A stretch of DNA of 40,757 nucleotides from Conidiobolus incongruus B7586 (taxonomy: Eukaryota > Entomophthoromycota > Entomophthoromycetes > Entomophthorales > Conidiobolaceae): positions 1 to 40,757 of the forward strand of contig JNEM01013958.1 of NCBI GenBank assembly GCA_000697335.1, given 5' to 3'. This document shows, piece by piece, positions 12,614 to 24,336 of the stretch. The notes below the pieces were generated by a model that was given only the letters and a program-made list of their open reading frames with translations, made no database searches and was not told the DNA's origin. How positions within the stretch are numbered: position 1 is the stretch's first letter; every line of letters begins with the position of its first letter. The translations under genes and the position numbers were made by a program.

Positions 12614-14314
12614 ATGGATATCAGTGATGAATTAGTTGAACAATTTGTTAGCTTGACCAACACAGATCCTCAGACTGCTAAACAATATTTAGAGGTTAGT
12701 AAGATTTTAAATTTTATAAATTTTGTAAAAAATTGAATCAGCACTGTTAGGCTTTTGAGGGTGATATCACTAATGCTGTTACAAATTATTTCAACACTGA
12801 TGATATTCCTTCCACATTAAATCGACCTAGCACCAGTTCTGCTAATTTTGAATCCGATTTTGATCAGATAGAAGCTGACGCGCGTTTGGCTAGTCAACTC
12901 GCTGAAACCGATCAAGTTAGGTCGCCAATTCGTCCTGTTACTGAAAGACTCATAGACCCAATTCCCAATGTATTAAGTGGCAACCCTTTTGCACCCTATC
13001 ATTCCAGATCCATACGGTAATTTTTTTATTTTTTATTTAATATTTTTTCAAAAACCCTTTTTGTGTTTGTATGAGTTTTTAACTAAAATTAGTTCTTTTT
13101 CTAATGCTTTCAGTGAAGAAGATTCTAGTATTGATATTGAAACTTCTCCAAGTAAGTTATATTTTTAAATTTTTATTACTATTTTTATTTAATTTTGAAC
13201 TGATAGCTCGATCTAAAGAAAGAAAATTAGAAGATCTTTTTAAACCCCCTTTGGATTTAATGTTTACTGGGTCTATAGAACAGGTAAATTTTTTTTCAAG
13301 TTTATCAAATCAACTAAAATTCATTTATAAATAGGCACGAATTAAAGGAAAACAGGATAAGAAATTTTTATTATTAAATATCCAAGATCCTACAGAATTT
13401 GCATGCCAAGTTTTAAATAGAGATGTTTGGAAGTCTCCTACCGTCAAGTCCATTATCAGAGAAAACTTCATTTTTATTCAATATTTGATTCAGCATCATG
13501 AAGGTCAATGGTACAAGACATTTTATCCTTTCGAGGGCTTCCCCCATATCGCTGTTCTAGATCCTAGGACTGGTGAAAGATTGGTATCTTGGAATCGCGA
13601 ATTCACCCCTGCTGAATTTATAGAGACCATCACCGAATTTCTGGACAAAAACGATCCATCTGGTGCTGTACAAGCCCCACCTCCTAAGCTTCCTCCTCCC
13701 CCAAAGACATTCGACCAAATGTCTGAAGCCGAACAAATCGAGGCCGCAATTGCTGCTTCCCTAAAGGAACATGCAAACAACCAGCCATCTCCTTTGAGAG
13801 AGGAGTCTCAATCCTCTTCTTCAGCCATACAAGACACAAAGTCTAATGATGGCCAGAATTCTGTTGAGCTGATCGATCTTGTAGATGACTCGAATAATCT
13901 AGATGATGAAGTAGAGGAAGTTACCAAAGCTGCCCCATTAAATCCAGTCGAGCAATTGAAGCAAACGATCAAGAACATCGTGCCCAAGGCTGCTCCTACA
14001 CCGGCAGCTGGAGTACCTGTGACAAGAATCAAGTTCAACTTCCCAGGTAACTTAATATATATTTTGATATATATATAAATATATATTGTATTAACCAATG
14101 TATTCAATTAGATGGCAGCAACAAAGTTCAAACATTTGCCAAATCTGACAAAATTCTGAACTTATTTGAATTTGTCAAGACACAAATCCCCAAAGAGGCT
14201 GAAGATTTGGAACTTGTGTGCATGCGTCGTCAGCTTGCGACCAGTTTGGATGACACGTTAGCCGATGCTAATTTACTCAATGCATCTATTATGGTTAACT
14301 TCATTTTAGAATAA
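12614..14314 (+). CDS. UBXN7: UBX-domain protein, UBXN7/Ubx5-like (UBA-UAS-UIM-UBX), 6 exons
   Basis: This is an adaptor of the p97/Cdc48 AAA ATPase that in known relatives links ubiquitinated substrates and cullin ligases to the unfoldase. Exons are 12614-12694, 12751-13016, 13114-13151, 13207-13283, 13335-14046 and 14112-14314, giving 458 residues. Residues 1-45 form a UBA-like domain (TAKQYLEAFEGDITNAVTNYF has the usual spacing only if the first intron ends at 12750). A UAS thioredoxin-like domain follows (LFKPPLDLMFTGS, LLLNIQDPTEFACQVLNRDV, FPHIAVLDPRTGERL), then a UIM at about residue 282 (EQIEAAIAASLKEH) and a C-terminal UBX domain (about 384-458). The p97-binding loop, normally FPR, reads CMR. 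A first intron ending earlier, at the CAG before position 12741, would leave an in-frame TAG, so I reject that reading. Confidence 0.92.
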
Positions 14315-14754
14315 AATCCTTCAATTGATCTATTGTATCAAACAATTTTGATTTTTTTTTCAAATTTTAATATATTTTTAGTGTACAATTTTGAAATTAC
14401 TATATATATATATATCCGTTTAATTTCTTCTACATCATAAATCCATCAAGCGCGTTTTAGAATAATTACTTTAGGTTAATTAAAATATCAATGATAACTA
14501 ATTTGATTGAGAGTTTTAAATATGACGTTATTATATATTTGATTTTGAATTATTGACATCATTTGTAAATTTTCAACTATTTCAATATCATTTCTGTTCA
14601 GAATTATAATTAATAATGAATAATGAATAATGAATAACTCTAAGATAACTGTGATAAATAAACACATAGTTCCCCATGTCGAAATATTAATCTTAATTGA
14701 ACCAGTCATATTGTATAATTATTGAATTATTCAAAGTTTTATTTAAATAAATAA
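14315..14754. other. convergent intergenic spacer
   Basis: This spacer lies between the 3' ends of two converging genes (UBX on plus, synaptojanin on minus). It contains T-runs and TA repeats; the 73-residue minus frame here looks spurious. Confidence 0.5.
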
Positions 14755-17700
14755 TTAATCTAGTAATCTTTGGTTCCTAGGTGTCCAAGAATCAGAAACT
14801 CTCTTGACATGACCAATATGCTTTTGGATAGGAAAATCAGGAAAGTGGAACCCAGGTTGTCTAAAAGGGTTTGTTGATACTTTAGGATTCCAGCTGTGGG
14901 GAGGGAACTGATAGTTGAAGGGATCGTTATCTTCTTGAATGTGTATTAAATCTAAATAGCTACATTAAAAACAATACGATATATAGTGGATTGAAAATAC
15001 CTTTGGACATTGCATCCAGATAATTGTTCTTGGAATTTAAACTCCACCATTGTTGACTGTCATCACTAGGAGGAGGTACTAAAATGATAGATTTAATACG
15101 TTAATTATATGAATATTTGTACAGTACTTACATCCTTTACAATCCAAAGTGGGGGTTTTAGTGTCAAAATTAATTAAATTGGCTAATTGGGGTTTAGGAG
15201 GTCGTGGTGGAGGTTGTGATTTAACTGGAACATTATTTCTCCCTGGAACAACATTACTCTCAGAGAATGATATAACGGGCTTATCATGGATTGATGGTCG
15301 AGCCATTCGCTCTTTGACTTCGTCAAGACATTTAGTTAACTATAGTAACATTTGATTAGAAATTTCTAATATAATAGGTATTGCAAATGATATTTACATC
15401 TATTCTAAATCCAGCCATTACTAAATGAAATTCAATTAATAAATCAATAAACAAGGACTAAAATTTTATATACCTGGCTTATGATCAGATTCTTTCAATT
15501 CAGCTCTAGTATAATAATTACAAGTCATCTGAAATGTTAAATTAATATTTAATTATAATAAAAAGGAAATTTTACTCCTGATCCTTTGTACAGAATATGA
15601 TCTGTCCAAGCTGGGATTCTTCTCTTTTCACTAAAATAAAAATTAATAATATAGTATTATATTCTATAATAATATTTACCTAGTGTCATAAATATTAGTA
15701 CCGATATCGTAACGATAAATGGGGAAGAAATCAATAGGATGTTCAGAAAATCCTTGGAATGCATAACCTCTCTGCATTGATCTCTTCAGCTAAAAATATA
15801 GGATTAATACATAAAGATTAGAATTGTTTTAGTGTTATTTCTTGATCATAATTCAATAATGAGTCAATATGCTTAGAATCATGAGCCATTTGGCGTACTT
15901 GTTCGTTGCTTAAATTAATACGATAATTAAAATCTCCCATATATATAATCACGCTAAATGTTATTAAGTTAATATTGATAATTATATTATATAGAGTAAT
16001 AATTACTGGTGATTATTGATAGTTCTGTTAAAACCAAAAGTCAATCCATTATGGATAGTTTGACAGTCAAAATTTCTCTCTTCAACCTTGGATTGACCTA
16101 GTTCAAAAATCAATATATCATGATAGCAATTTAGAGATATTATCGACCAGAAGCAAAATGACAAGCTACAAAACAAAAGGAGACATCACCAATTACAAAT
16201 CTAATAGCAGCAGCTCCTTTATTACTAGCAATGCCACTAAAACCGGTCTAAAACCAATCAATTATAAGTTAACATATTATATTAATTGATGTTGCCTTTT
16301 TAATAGATTTTTCCAACTGATTGATGAATGGTAAAATGGTATCCCTAGCGAAGATTAAAATAGTAATTCCAACCAATTGTTCAGAGCTTAAGAAAACATA
16401 GTTGCCATCGGGAAAAGCAGTATTTAAATCTTTAATTAATATGTTTTGCCATATAAATCTATTGAATTTAATTAGTATGAAATTATTTCAATATGGTAAA
16501 GATAGATTACTTTCTACCTAAATCGGCGTTTAATATCTAATTTATAATTTAGTATAAATATATTAATCAATTCATATTGCTAAAATTACTTGAGAGGGTG
16601 TTAATTCTACAATTTCTTGAAATGCCATAACATAAAAATCTGGAATATCTTCTTCAGCTATATACTATAATTAATACATGAATCAATTTATTAATATTAG
16701 ACTTACGCTTGGGAGGTAAAATCCAATCAACTAAATTTTGCCCGCTTGGATGACGTCCACTCACGTTATAAGTACCACAATGTATCGCTAGTTTTTTAGG
16801 TGATTGACTAGTATTTGGATGTTGTAATTCCAAAAACCTAAACCATATATTAGTATATATATTAAATATAGATCTAAAAATTGAATTACTGTTGATTGGG
16901 TGATTTGGGTATCGAATCAAAGTTGGAAGGTCCATCCAATACTAATTTAATTTGTCCAGGTAATTTACCCTAACTACTGATTTATAACGCAAAATATTTT
17001 AAATAATATTATAATTGCCAATAACATATCTGTCAGCTCTTGTTTCACCCTATCGGTCACAGCACCAATATACATTCTGTTCACGGATTTAGAAGCATCG
17101 TTTAAAAGGCCTAATCAATTCAAGTTAACTAATGTTTAATTCCTAATATTGTTGGATTACCTGCAATGGACGATTTACCGCTCTTAGTAAAACTAGATTT
17201 TAAAGCACCCGTACCCGCATAAATCCTGGAAATGGCATCCCCATTCTGTCCCATCAATTGAGAAATAACAGGGATGACTTGACCATAGAGGTGACTTAGT
17301 CCAAGGTCATGTAAGATCCTTTTGAGATGATACTGAGTGAATAAACCTTGGACTACATTGGTTCTAAATGATTATATCAATTAAATGTTTTGATGATTAG
17401 TTATCTGGTTGAAATTGCCTATCCAAACTAAATAGAGTTTGATTATGAAATAATAAAAATTATTATAAGTTTGATAAGGATAAAAAATATAATTACCAAT
17501 CCAAACAATTCGTTCTAAAAACACCTTCTTGAGTATGCATCAATTTATTGATAGCAAGATCCACACCACAGAATCCAAAGTCTTCCAACTTACTCTCCAT
17601 CTGATCCACCAACAGCAGTGTAAACTGATAATTATTGCCCTTACACACCGCATGGAAGTCAAAATCCACCAAATTCAACTTGCCATCTGTCTTCTGACCA

Positions 17701-18847
17701 CTTAAAAAGTGGGCTATCAAATTCGCATACAGGTTGTCCAACTGGGATTCGGGACCGTCCTTCTGACTTAATAAATTTACCACTTGGATATTTTTATACC
17801 GTTGCAATAGTTTGAGAATATGTTGATTGAAAGCTGGTATTGTTGCTTCCAGTCCTCTTATAATTTGGATTTTGTGACCCATTAGTTGTAATCCCTATAA
17901 GATACCTTTTAATATCATTTATAAATATACATTATATTATATTTATATATAACATTTTGTTCCCAGAATGCTAATTAACAATAAATGAGTTAATAAAAAC
18001 AATAATCATTATTAATTTTAACTTACCTGGTACACTGCCTCGAATTTGTAAGAAACTGAATAAAAAATTAGATTTGAAAAAGATTATTTCAGTCTGTATC
18101 AAGAAAATTTAATACATGATATATTATCATATGCTATATTGATTACTTCTGTAAAATTGGCTACATTGCCTGCATCATCAATACCTCTAGTATTAAACCT
18201 AGTACCTAATCACTACATATTAATCACATACATATATATAATATAATCCAATTACTAGCTCTTTTCCGCCCCATCCTAGAAATAATACCAATCTTCAAAT
18301 CTCCACCTGTTGACAGCTGTTTCAAATCGCAGAACCCTTGAATCATAGGAACCATATACCCATTCTTCAGAAATGTCTTCTTATTCGGATTTAAATTGTG
18401 AAAGAAAGATCTCAAAGGATACATCATATCACAGCTCCATAGAAATGTTTCGTCAAATTGATAAATTTGCTGTCGTTTCAGTCTAATTAGCATCATATAA
18501 ATTACACTTATTAGTGTAATATATTCTATATATATAACATGCTCTGAGTAAATCTTGTCAAATCCATGTTCGTTGAATAATAAAAGTAATTTCTACTCAA
18601 AAATAATCTGACATTATCATAATTATACTTTAATTCTTGCTGCATCTCCTCCCCATTGTCGTAATGATCCTTCTCGTAAGCCCACAGCTTATCGAAATCA
18701 ATGTCGTAATAATCATGAATCAAATTGACGAATTGAACATCGTTAATCCTATATATAGTTTCTTCGTTAGGTAGTTGACATACTCTAGTTTGTGATGATA
18801 TAATTAATAAATATATATCTATTTTAATTATTAATAAATATTATTCA

Positions 18848-18882
<35 letters not shown>

Positions 18883-19143
18883 TCAAATAGATAAAACACC
18901 TTTATTAATGTTCAAAAACCCCAAACAACCGTAGTCATTGGTCAATCTGGTCCATTCTTTCCTATTGATTTTATCTAATTCTACCAAACTGATATGAATA
19001 GCTCCTACAATAGTAGATGTAAATTCTATATCATTCAGCTGAAACAACACTCCAAAGTTTTTAGTGTATTATTGATTCTGTGTTGGCAGTAATAGCACCT
19101 GTCTTTGTAGTTTGCTTTTCACTAGGACTGTAAAATTCGTCAT
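14755..19143 (-). CDS. SYNJ: synaptojanin-like inositol polyphosphate phosphatase (Sac1 + 5-phosphatase), 26 exons
   Basis: This gene encodes a dual phosphoinositide phosphatase. From family knowledge the Sac domain removes 3-/4-phosphates and the IPPc domain the 5-phosphate of PI(4,5)P2, in endocytic uncoating. I traced 26 exons from 19143 to 14755; they total 3033 nt (1010 residues plus TAA) with consistent phase. The Sac domain ends with FRTNCLDCLDRTN (CX5R, Cys408 to Arg414), preceded by IQIIRGLEATIPAF. The IPPc domain (about 551-850) shows IHCGTYNVSGR, FYVMAFQEIVELT, TGFSGIASNKGAAAIRF, CHFASG, MGDFNYRIN, PAWTDHILYK and ESDHKPVMAGFR. The tail has a Pro-rich stretch (SQPPPRPPKPQ), a DPF, and an NPF near residue 972 that could bind AP-2 or EH domains. 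Unusual splicing: introns at 17418-17364, 17018-16970 and 16295-16248 start with GC, 15841-15790 appears to start with GA, and one exon (17427-17419) is 9 nt. Confidence 0.94.
18846..18881. repeat. (TA)n repeat within intron 2 of synaptojanin
   Basis: An uninterrupted TA-rich run lies inside the 81-nt intron 18899-18819. Confidence 0.75.
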
Positions 19144-19709
19144 TAATTTTTATTATTATGAATAGATTATTTGGGGGGTGGAGTATTGGTATTTTTAAAC
19201 TTTTATAGATTGAATTTATACTTGATTCATTATTATGGGAATTGTTTGTTAAGTCAAAATCGAAACTTTAATTGACTTTCAATAGTAAAAATCCTTTTGG
19301 ACAATAATTCAATTAATTAAATGAAGTTTACTATTTTAATTATTAATACTATTATTGATGTGTTATATTATTTTCATCATTTTATAATTCAATATTATAA
19401 ATTTCAAATATCTGTAATTTAATTTTGTGACTGGTGAAATTTTCCCATTCTGAATATAAATTTGTTCCAATTAACCAAACATTTTATTATTAATACTAAA
19501 ATATTAATGCTTCATTTAATCAAAATCGGTATTAGCTTATTAAACCTTGTTCTCACTAATTTTAAGTATGGTATATAAATATATATATAAGATAAAAAAT
19601 AAAACGGCCTGTTAGTTTGTAATCATAATATATTATTTTGAATATTTAAAATGTATTGAATATAAGCACAAGAACAATAAATCTCGACAGTAATAAAAAA
19701 CATTGATGT
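19144..19709. other. intergenic DNA upstream of synaptojanin
   Basis: AT-rich sequence with a G6 tract near 19170; it probably includes the synaptojanin promoter on the minus strand. No gene seen. Confidence 0.4.
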
Positions 19710-20080
19710 GGGAATTTCAAATTAATGGTTAATATTGCAAGGCTTCTGGAAAGTAGTTTTGTGATAAAGACCACGTGAATTCGATGAAATGGGTCAAAGA
19801 CGACTAACGAGATACTTTAGAGGGGTTTATCAAAATATCAAGATGTAGGGCTTGACTCTGATCAAAGTGATCGTCCAGCAAATGTCTGTCCAGTGTCTAT
19901 TTTATAGTGTGGTTGATCCTTTGCCAATGTGTTGAAACTCTAACTTCTGTTATAGTCTGCAATTTTCCATTGTGCAAGGATTATTCCTGATATTTGTAAG
20001 CGGATTACATCTGGAATCTTGACAGACGGTTAAAGTTGAAAGGGAAGTGGACCTCCTAATCCGCGACAATATAATTCAAT
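19710..20080. other. GC-richer island of unknown nature
   Basis: About 370 bases with visibly higher GC and balanced base use lie in a desert. No open frame reaches 60 codons on either strand, although several frames show 20-40-codon runs of plausible protein composition. I tested by eye for U1, U2, U4, U5, U6, U3, SRP and RNase P signature words and found none. It may be a structured non-coding RNA, a decayed coding fragment, or exons of an unrecognised gene. Confidence 0.4.
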
Positions 20081-20339
20081 AAAAATTCAGTATGATTTAA
20101 GATTTAAATAACCTATACAATCTATTAACTATTCAATACCATTGTATATTGCAATTAATCAAGAACTCTGTTAGAATATAGTATATAATTAAAATATTTA
20201 GAATAAATTGCTATAGTTTTTGTATGAGTTACAGCTTCAAAAATCCTATAAAACAAATTATATATAAATTAAACAAACAAGCACTAAGGAAATATTACTT
20301 TAAATTTTAAAAAATAAATATATTTTGAGAATGATAATA

Positions 20340-21800
20340 AATAAACATTTAATGTATAAGTTACAAAAATAAATATATATTATAGTATCAATACTCTCTT
20401 TTATTATCAATAACTCTTTATATTTAACAAGCTTTTAATATTTAAAAAATATTTCTTTTTATTAAAGACTAAAATTTAATATTTTCCAAATTAATTAAAT
20501 TTGTTTATAGAAATTATTTTCTTGTAAATAGAATTTTTAATTGCCTAAATCAATTATAATCACATCAGTTGTAATCTAATGAATATATTATATATGCTAT
20601 CATTTTTAGTTTTCTTATAGAAAATCTTTTATAAGTTAGCTTTATAAATTTTATAATGATTATGTAAAATAATAGCTATTTTTAACTAAAGATGAAAACA
20701 TCAATTGAAAAATTATTTTATTTAAATAAAAACAATTAAAAACCTAATATTAATTAGTTTTATTTTAAAAATTAAGTAAAAAACTATATACCATTATAGA
20801 AAATTATAATAATTATATTTTATTTATAGATAAAATATTTATTCATTAGAATTTATAAAAGGGATTGTTTTAGCCTAAGTTAATAATTTAATTTATTTTT
20901 AATAAAATAATTATATAAAGGAATTAACAATTAATTAATCATTATAATTCATTATAAAATTTTTTACTTTTGGTACTATTTTAATATTTTGTTTATTTAT
21001 AACTACTTTAGTTTTTTAATCATTTGTTAAATTATATAGTATTTATTTTATATTATTATTTATCAATTTAAGTTTAATTTTTGATATAAATAAAATACTT
21101 ATATAATTAATGTCAAATTATCTAAATAACTCTTTAACTGAAATAAAAAAGTATTTTTTTAATATTTTTTTATTATATAAATTAATAAAAATTAGTTTTT
21201 TAAATTTAGGTAAACTTTAAATAATATCTTTTTTAAGGTTAAAGTAATAAATCTAGCAATAAATGGTAGATTTAAAAAAAATAATATCTTTATAAATTAT
21301 TTATAAATTTTAAATTATTTTAAAAGTTTATGGTTGAGTTTTAGTGATACTAAAATAATATACTTTTGATGATCATTATTAAATTTAAATATAATTAAAT
21401 TTAACTTTAAATTTTGAATTAAAAATATTTTGATAAAAAAATAATAATCAAGTATATATATATAATGAATTTTTCAAATTTAGTAAAATATTAAAAAAAT
21501 CAAAAATTAAAAAAATTATTATTTTTTTCAAAAAAAAATAGGTTTTATTAATATAAAAAAAGTCTTTTAATGGCTATTATTTAGTTTAAATAGAATTATA
21601 TTAAATAATAAATTTTAAAAAATTAATTTTTTCATCAAAAAAATTATTATATATATGTATTTATATTTATATTTATAATTTAAAACTATATAATTTTTTG
21701 TTGATTTTATATATATTTGTTTATTTAAAATTAATAATATGCTTGACAAATCAGAAATTAAAAAATTCCCTAATTTTTCAAATCTAAGGTAATATTTAAT
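20340..21800 (-). mobile_element. degenerate Tc1/mariner-family DNA transposon, copy B
   Basis: This region aligns along its whole length with copy A at about 3.30-4.59 kb, in the same orientation. Shared landmarks include TTTTTATTAAAGACTAAAAT on the left, the helix-turn-helix segment STIYC near 21240-21275, and AAATCAGAAATTAAAAAAT on the right. It is more decayed and more AT-rich than copy A. Its 5' (right) part appears to carry a partial duplication of roughly 200 nt, with the transposase start region occurring near 21370-21460 and again near 21570-21650. Ends are approximate. Confidence 0.65.
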
Positions 21801-24336
21801 ATTATAAAAAAATTTTATTTAAAGGTTTATAGTTTTAAACACACAAATATAAATTTATCGAATTTTATATTAATATTGATATTAATATTATTATAAATAT
21901 GAATTAAAAATTCTACCACTAATTCAACAAGATTGTATAGCTTTTTTTATATTTTTGAAATTTTTTTATTAAAGTATCTTAAATTTTTATTATTAATAAA
22001 AAATTTTGATGAAATTATTTGTATATATTGAAATAAATCAACCACTAATAATAATGGTCATTCAAAATTGAGTATACATATATATTTAACCTTTTGTTTC
22101 AAAAGTTTTCAACTAAATCATGTAATAATGCTGAAATTGTGGTAGTATATTACATACTTTGTTGTAGACTAATACCGACCAAAAATTCTATTTTTTTAAT
22201 ATATTTAATACCAAATTATTTATTGAATATTTGTATTTACTAAATTGAATTATTTCAATACTCTTGAATGAATCAAAACCAGTTAATTTTATAATATATA
22301 AAATCATTATTGTAATAATCTTTGATATTTGAGTATCAAATTCTGCTGTAAAATAACTCTAATGTTATAAATCCTTAAAATATTTTAGCCAATTTCTAGT
22401 TGAATGATATCAATTATTTATTTATATGCCCAAATTTATAAATGTTCAATGAAATTGCTATATTTTCATAATAAAACTAATCAATATTAATAAAATGGTA
22501 TCAGTTTCCTTATTCGATATTATATAATTTCAAATTGAAAGAGCCGTTCAAAGTTTGATTGCTTTTTTCTGTTATTACAATTTTGAAATACGAAAAAGAA
22601 TTCTCATTCAATATATTTATGTATTTAGAAATTTGATAATATCAAAAAACTATTCTATCTTTATAACCATAATAATATTTTTTAAAAGCTTCCAATATTA
22701 ATCAGCTATTCAATAATTTGATGTAATTTTGATACACTATCAAATTAACAATAGAATCGGAGATGTCCCAATATGTCAGTTCAAATTGTTCCAAATGTAT
22801 TACTCTGTTTGAAACTTAAAATATTAATTTGATTGGTTTTTTGGCAATATTATTATTGAATGTTTTTAGAGATAATGGCGAGATAATATTGAAAATGCAT
22901 CAATTTATTAGTATTTTTATAAATAGTTAAATATTGATTATAAATTTTATGAATTTTTATATTGATGTTATTATCAAATGTGAGTCAGTTGACAAGTCCT
23001 TAGATTTTAATTTGAATGAGTGGTTAAAATGGATTCAAATAATTATTGGACGTTAACTTTCCGGCAGTAAATAATCAGCAAACCTAGTGTGAATACTAAG
23101 TTATAGAAAAATTAAGAATTTTACCGGCTGATAAATATACTTATATTCTAAATAAAAACTCTATATTAAAATTTGTTAGAACATTAGGATATATTTTAAA
23201 TTTGTATATTCATTTCATAATAAAATATTCTCTTAGTCGCAAATTTTAGCTGATTCTATAAAATCATTTGATTATTGTTATTTTAAATCTGGGTATTTTT
23301 AAGTTTAAATTGCCTAAATAAATACCAGTCTTTTAACTTTCATATTGACTGAAATCAAAAAAATCCTGTTAATTTTATTTGAAAATATATTTTACTTGCT
23401 AATAAGCACAGCCTTGACTTTTAATTATTATGTGTAGACTAGGGTATTAATTTACTCTAATTCTAGTTAGAAAGATCCAATTTAAATAAACTATCCCTTA
23501 TCATTGGTTATTCAACCAACTTGAGCCATTTTTATATAATACAGTAATCATTCAATAATTTATTATTTTCGTCATCCAAACATAATTGAAAATTATATTT
23601 TTAGTAAAAAGAATTGGCATCAAGAAAAATAATGAAACCAAAATTCATTAAAATGAAACAAATGTGCCAATATTTCGATATAATAAAAATTAACTGAAAA
23701 TTCTCAAAAAGTCTGAATATTAAAACGCAATAAATTTGATTGGAGAATATAAGTATCATAGAGTTTACAAGCATTTGAGGTTGAAACTAAACTGACTAGC
23801 TTGAGAAGGATTTATCAACAGTTGAAATATTATATTCAACTAAATTATTGGAATGCTATCCATTTTATATATTTTTATTTTTAAAGTTAATAATATTTTA
23901 ACTGTATTCAAAACTTTAAAATAAATGGCTATTAATTACCAATAGAATTAATTTATGTATATACTCGAGTTATTGGTAGATAAAATTAAAATGAAATATG
24001 ATTAAATTTAGTATTAAATCCTAATCATAAATTTATTCTGGTCAATCTTGATGAATTGTATAGTTTGACTCATTGATTAAAATTGTCTAAAATAATCAAG
24101 ATTACCTTGTATACATTAGGTAGATATAATTTTAAATTGTCAGAAATTTATATCAATTTGAAATTTAGGTGCATTTTTCATATTTGAAATATTAGAGGCG
24201 CCATTATTATCTTTTTACCCTTGTTTATATTATTGCTTACAATTATTCCCAAATTTCGTTGATATTTATTTTGCAAATTTTATTGATTTATTCTTTTTTG
24301 ATTTTTATTCGATAAAATTTGATTATTGTCATTTTA
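21801..24336. other. AT-rich intergenic DNA upstream of ATPase 1
   Basis: I see no gene, tRNA or repeat of known type across about 2.5 kb. Confidence 0.5.

Noticed and set aside
12741-12750. In-frame TAG in the UBA-like domain of the UBX gene, suggesting stop-codon reassignment
   Set aside because: Moving the acceptor to the TAG itself (intron 12695-12750) removes it and gives the exact residue spacing of the UBXN7 UBA-like domain.
14488-14709. 73-residue minus-strand open frame between convergent genes
   Set aside because: Low-complexity AT-derived sequence with no recognisable feature.
18838-18881. TA-rich run as a telomere or origin signal
   Set aside because: It lies inside a traced intron of synaptojanin and is a plain microsatellite.
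19039-19098. In-frame TAA near the N-terminus of synaptojanin
   Set aside because: A 60-nt GTGCTA...TTTCAG intron removes it, and the joined protein aligns without a gap to the start of other synaptojanins.
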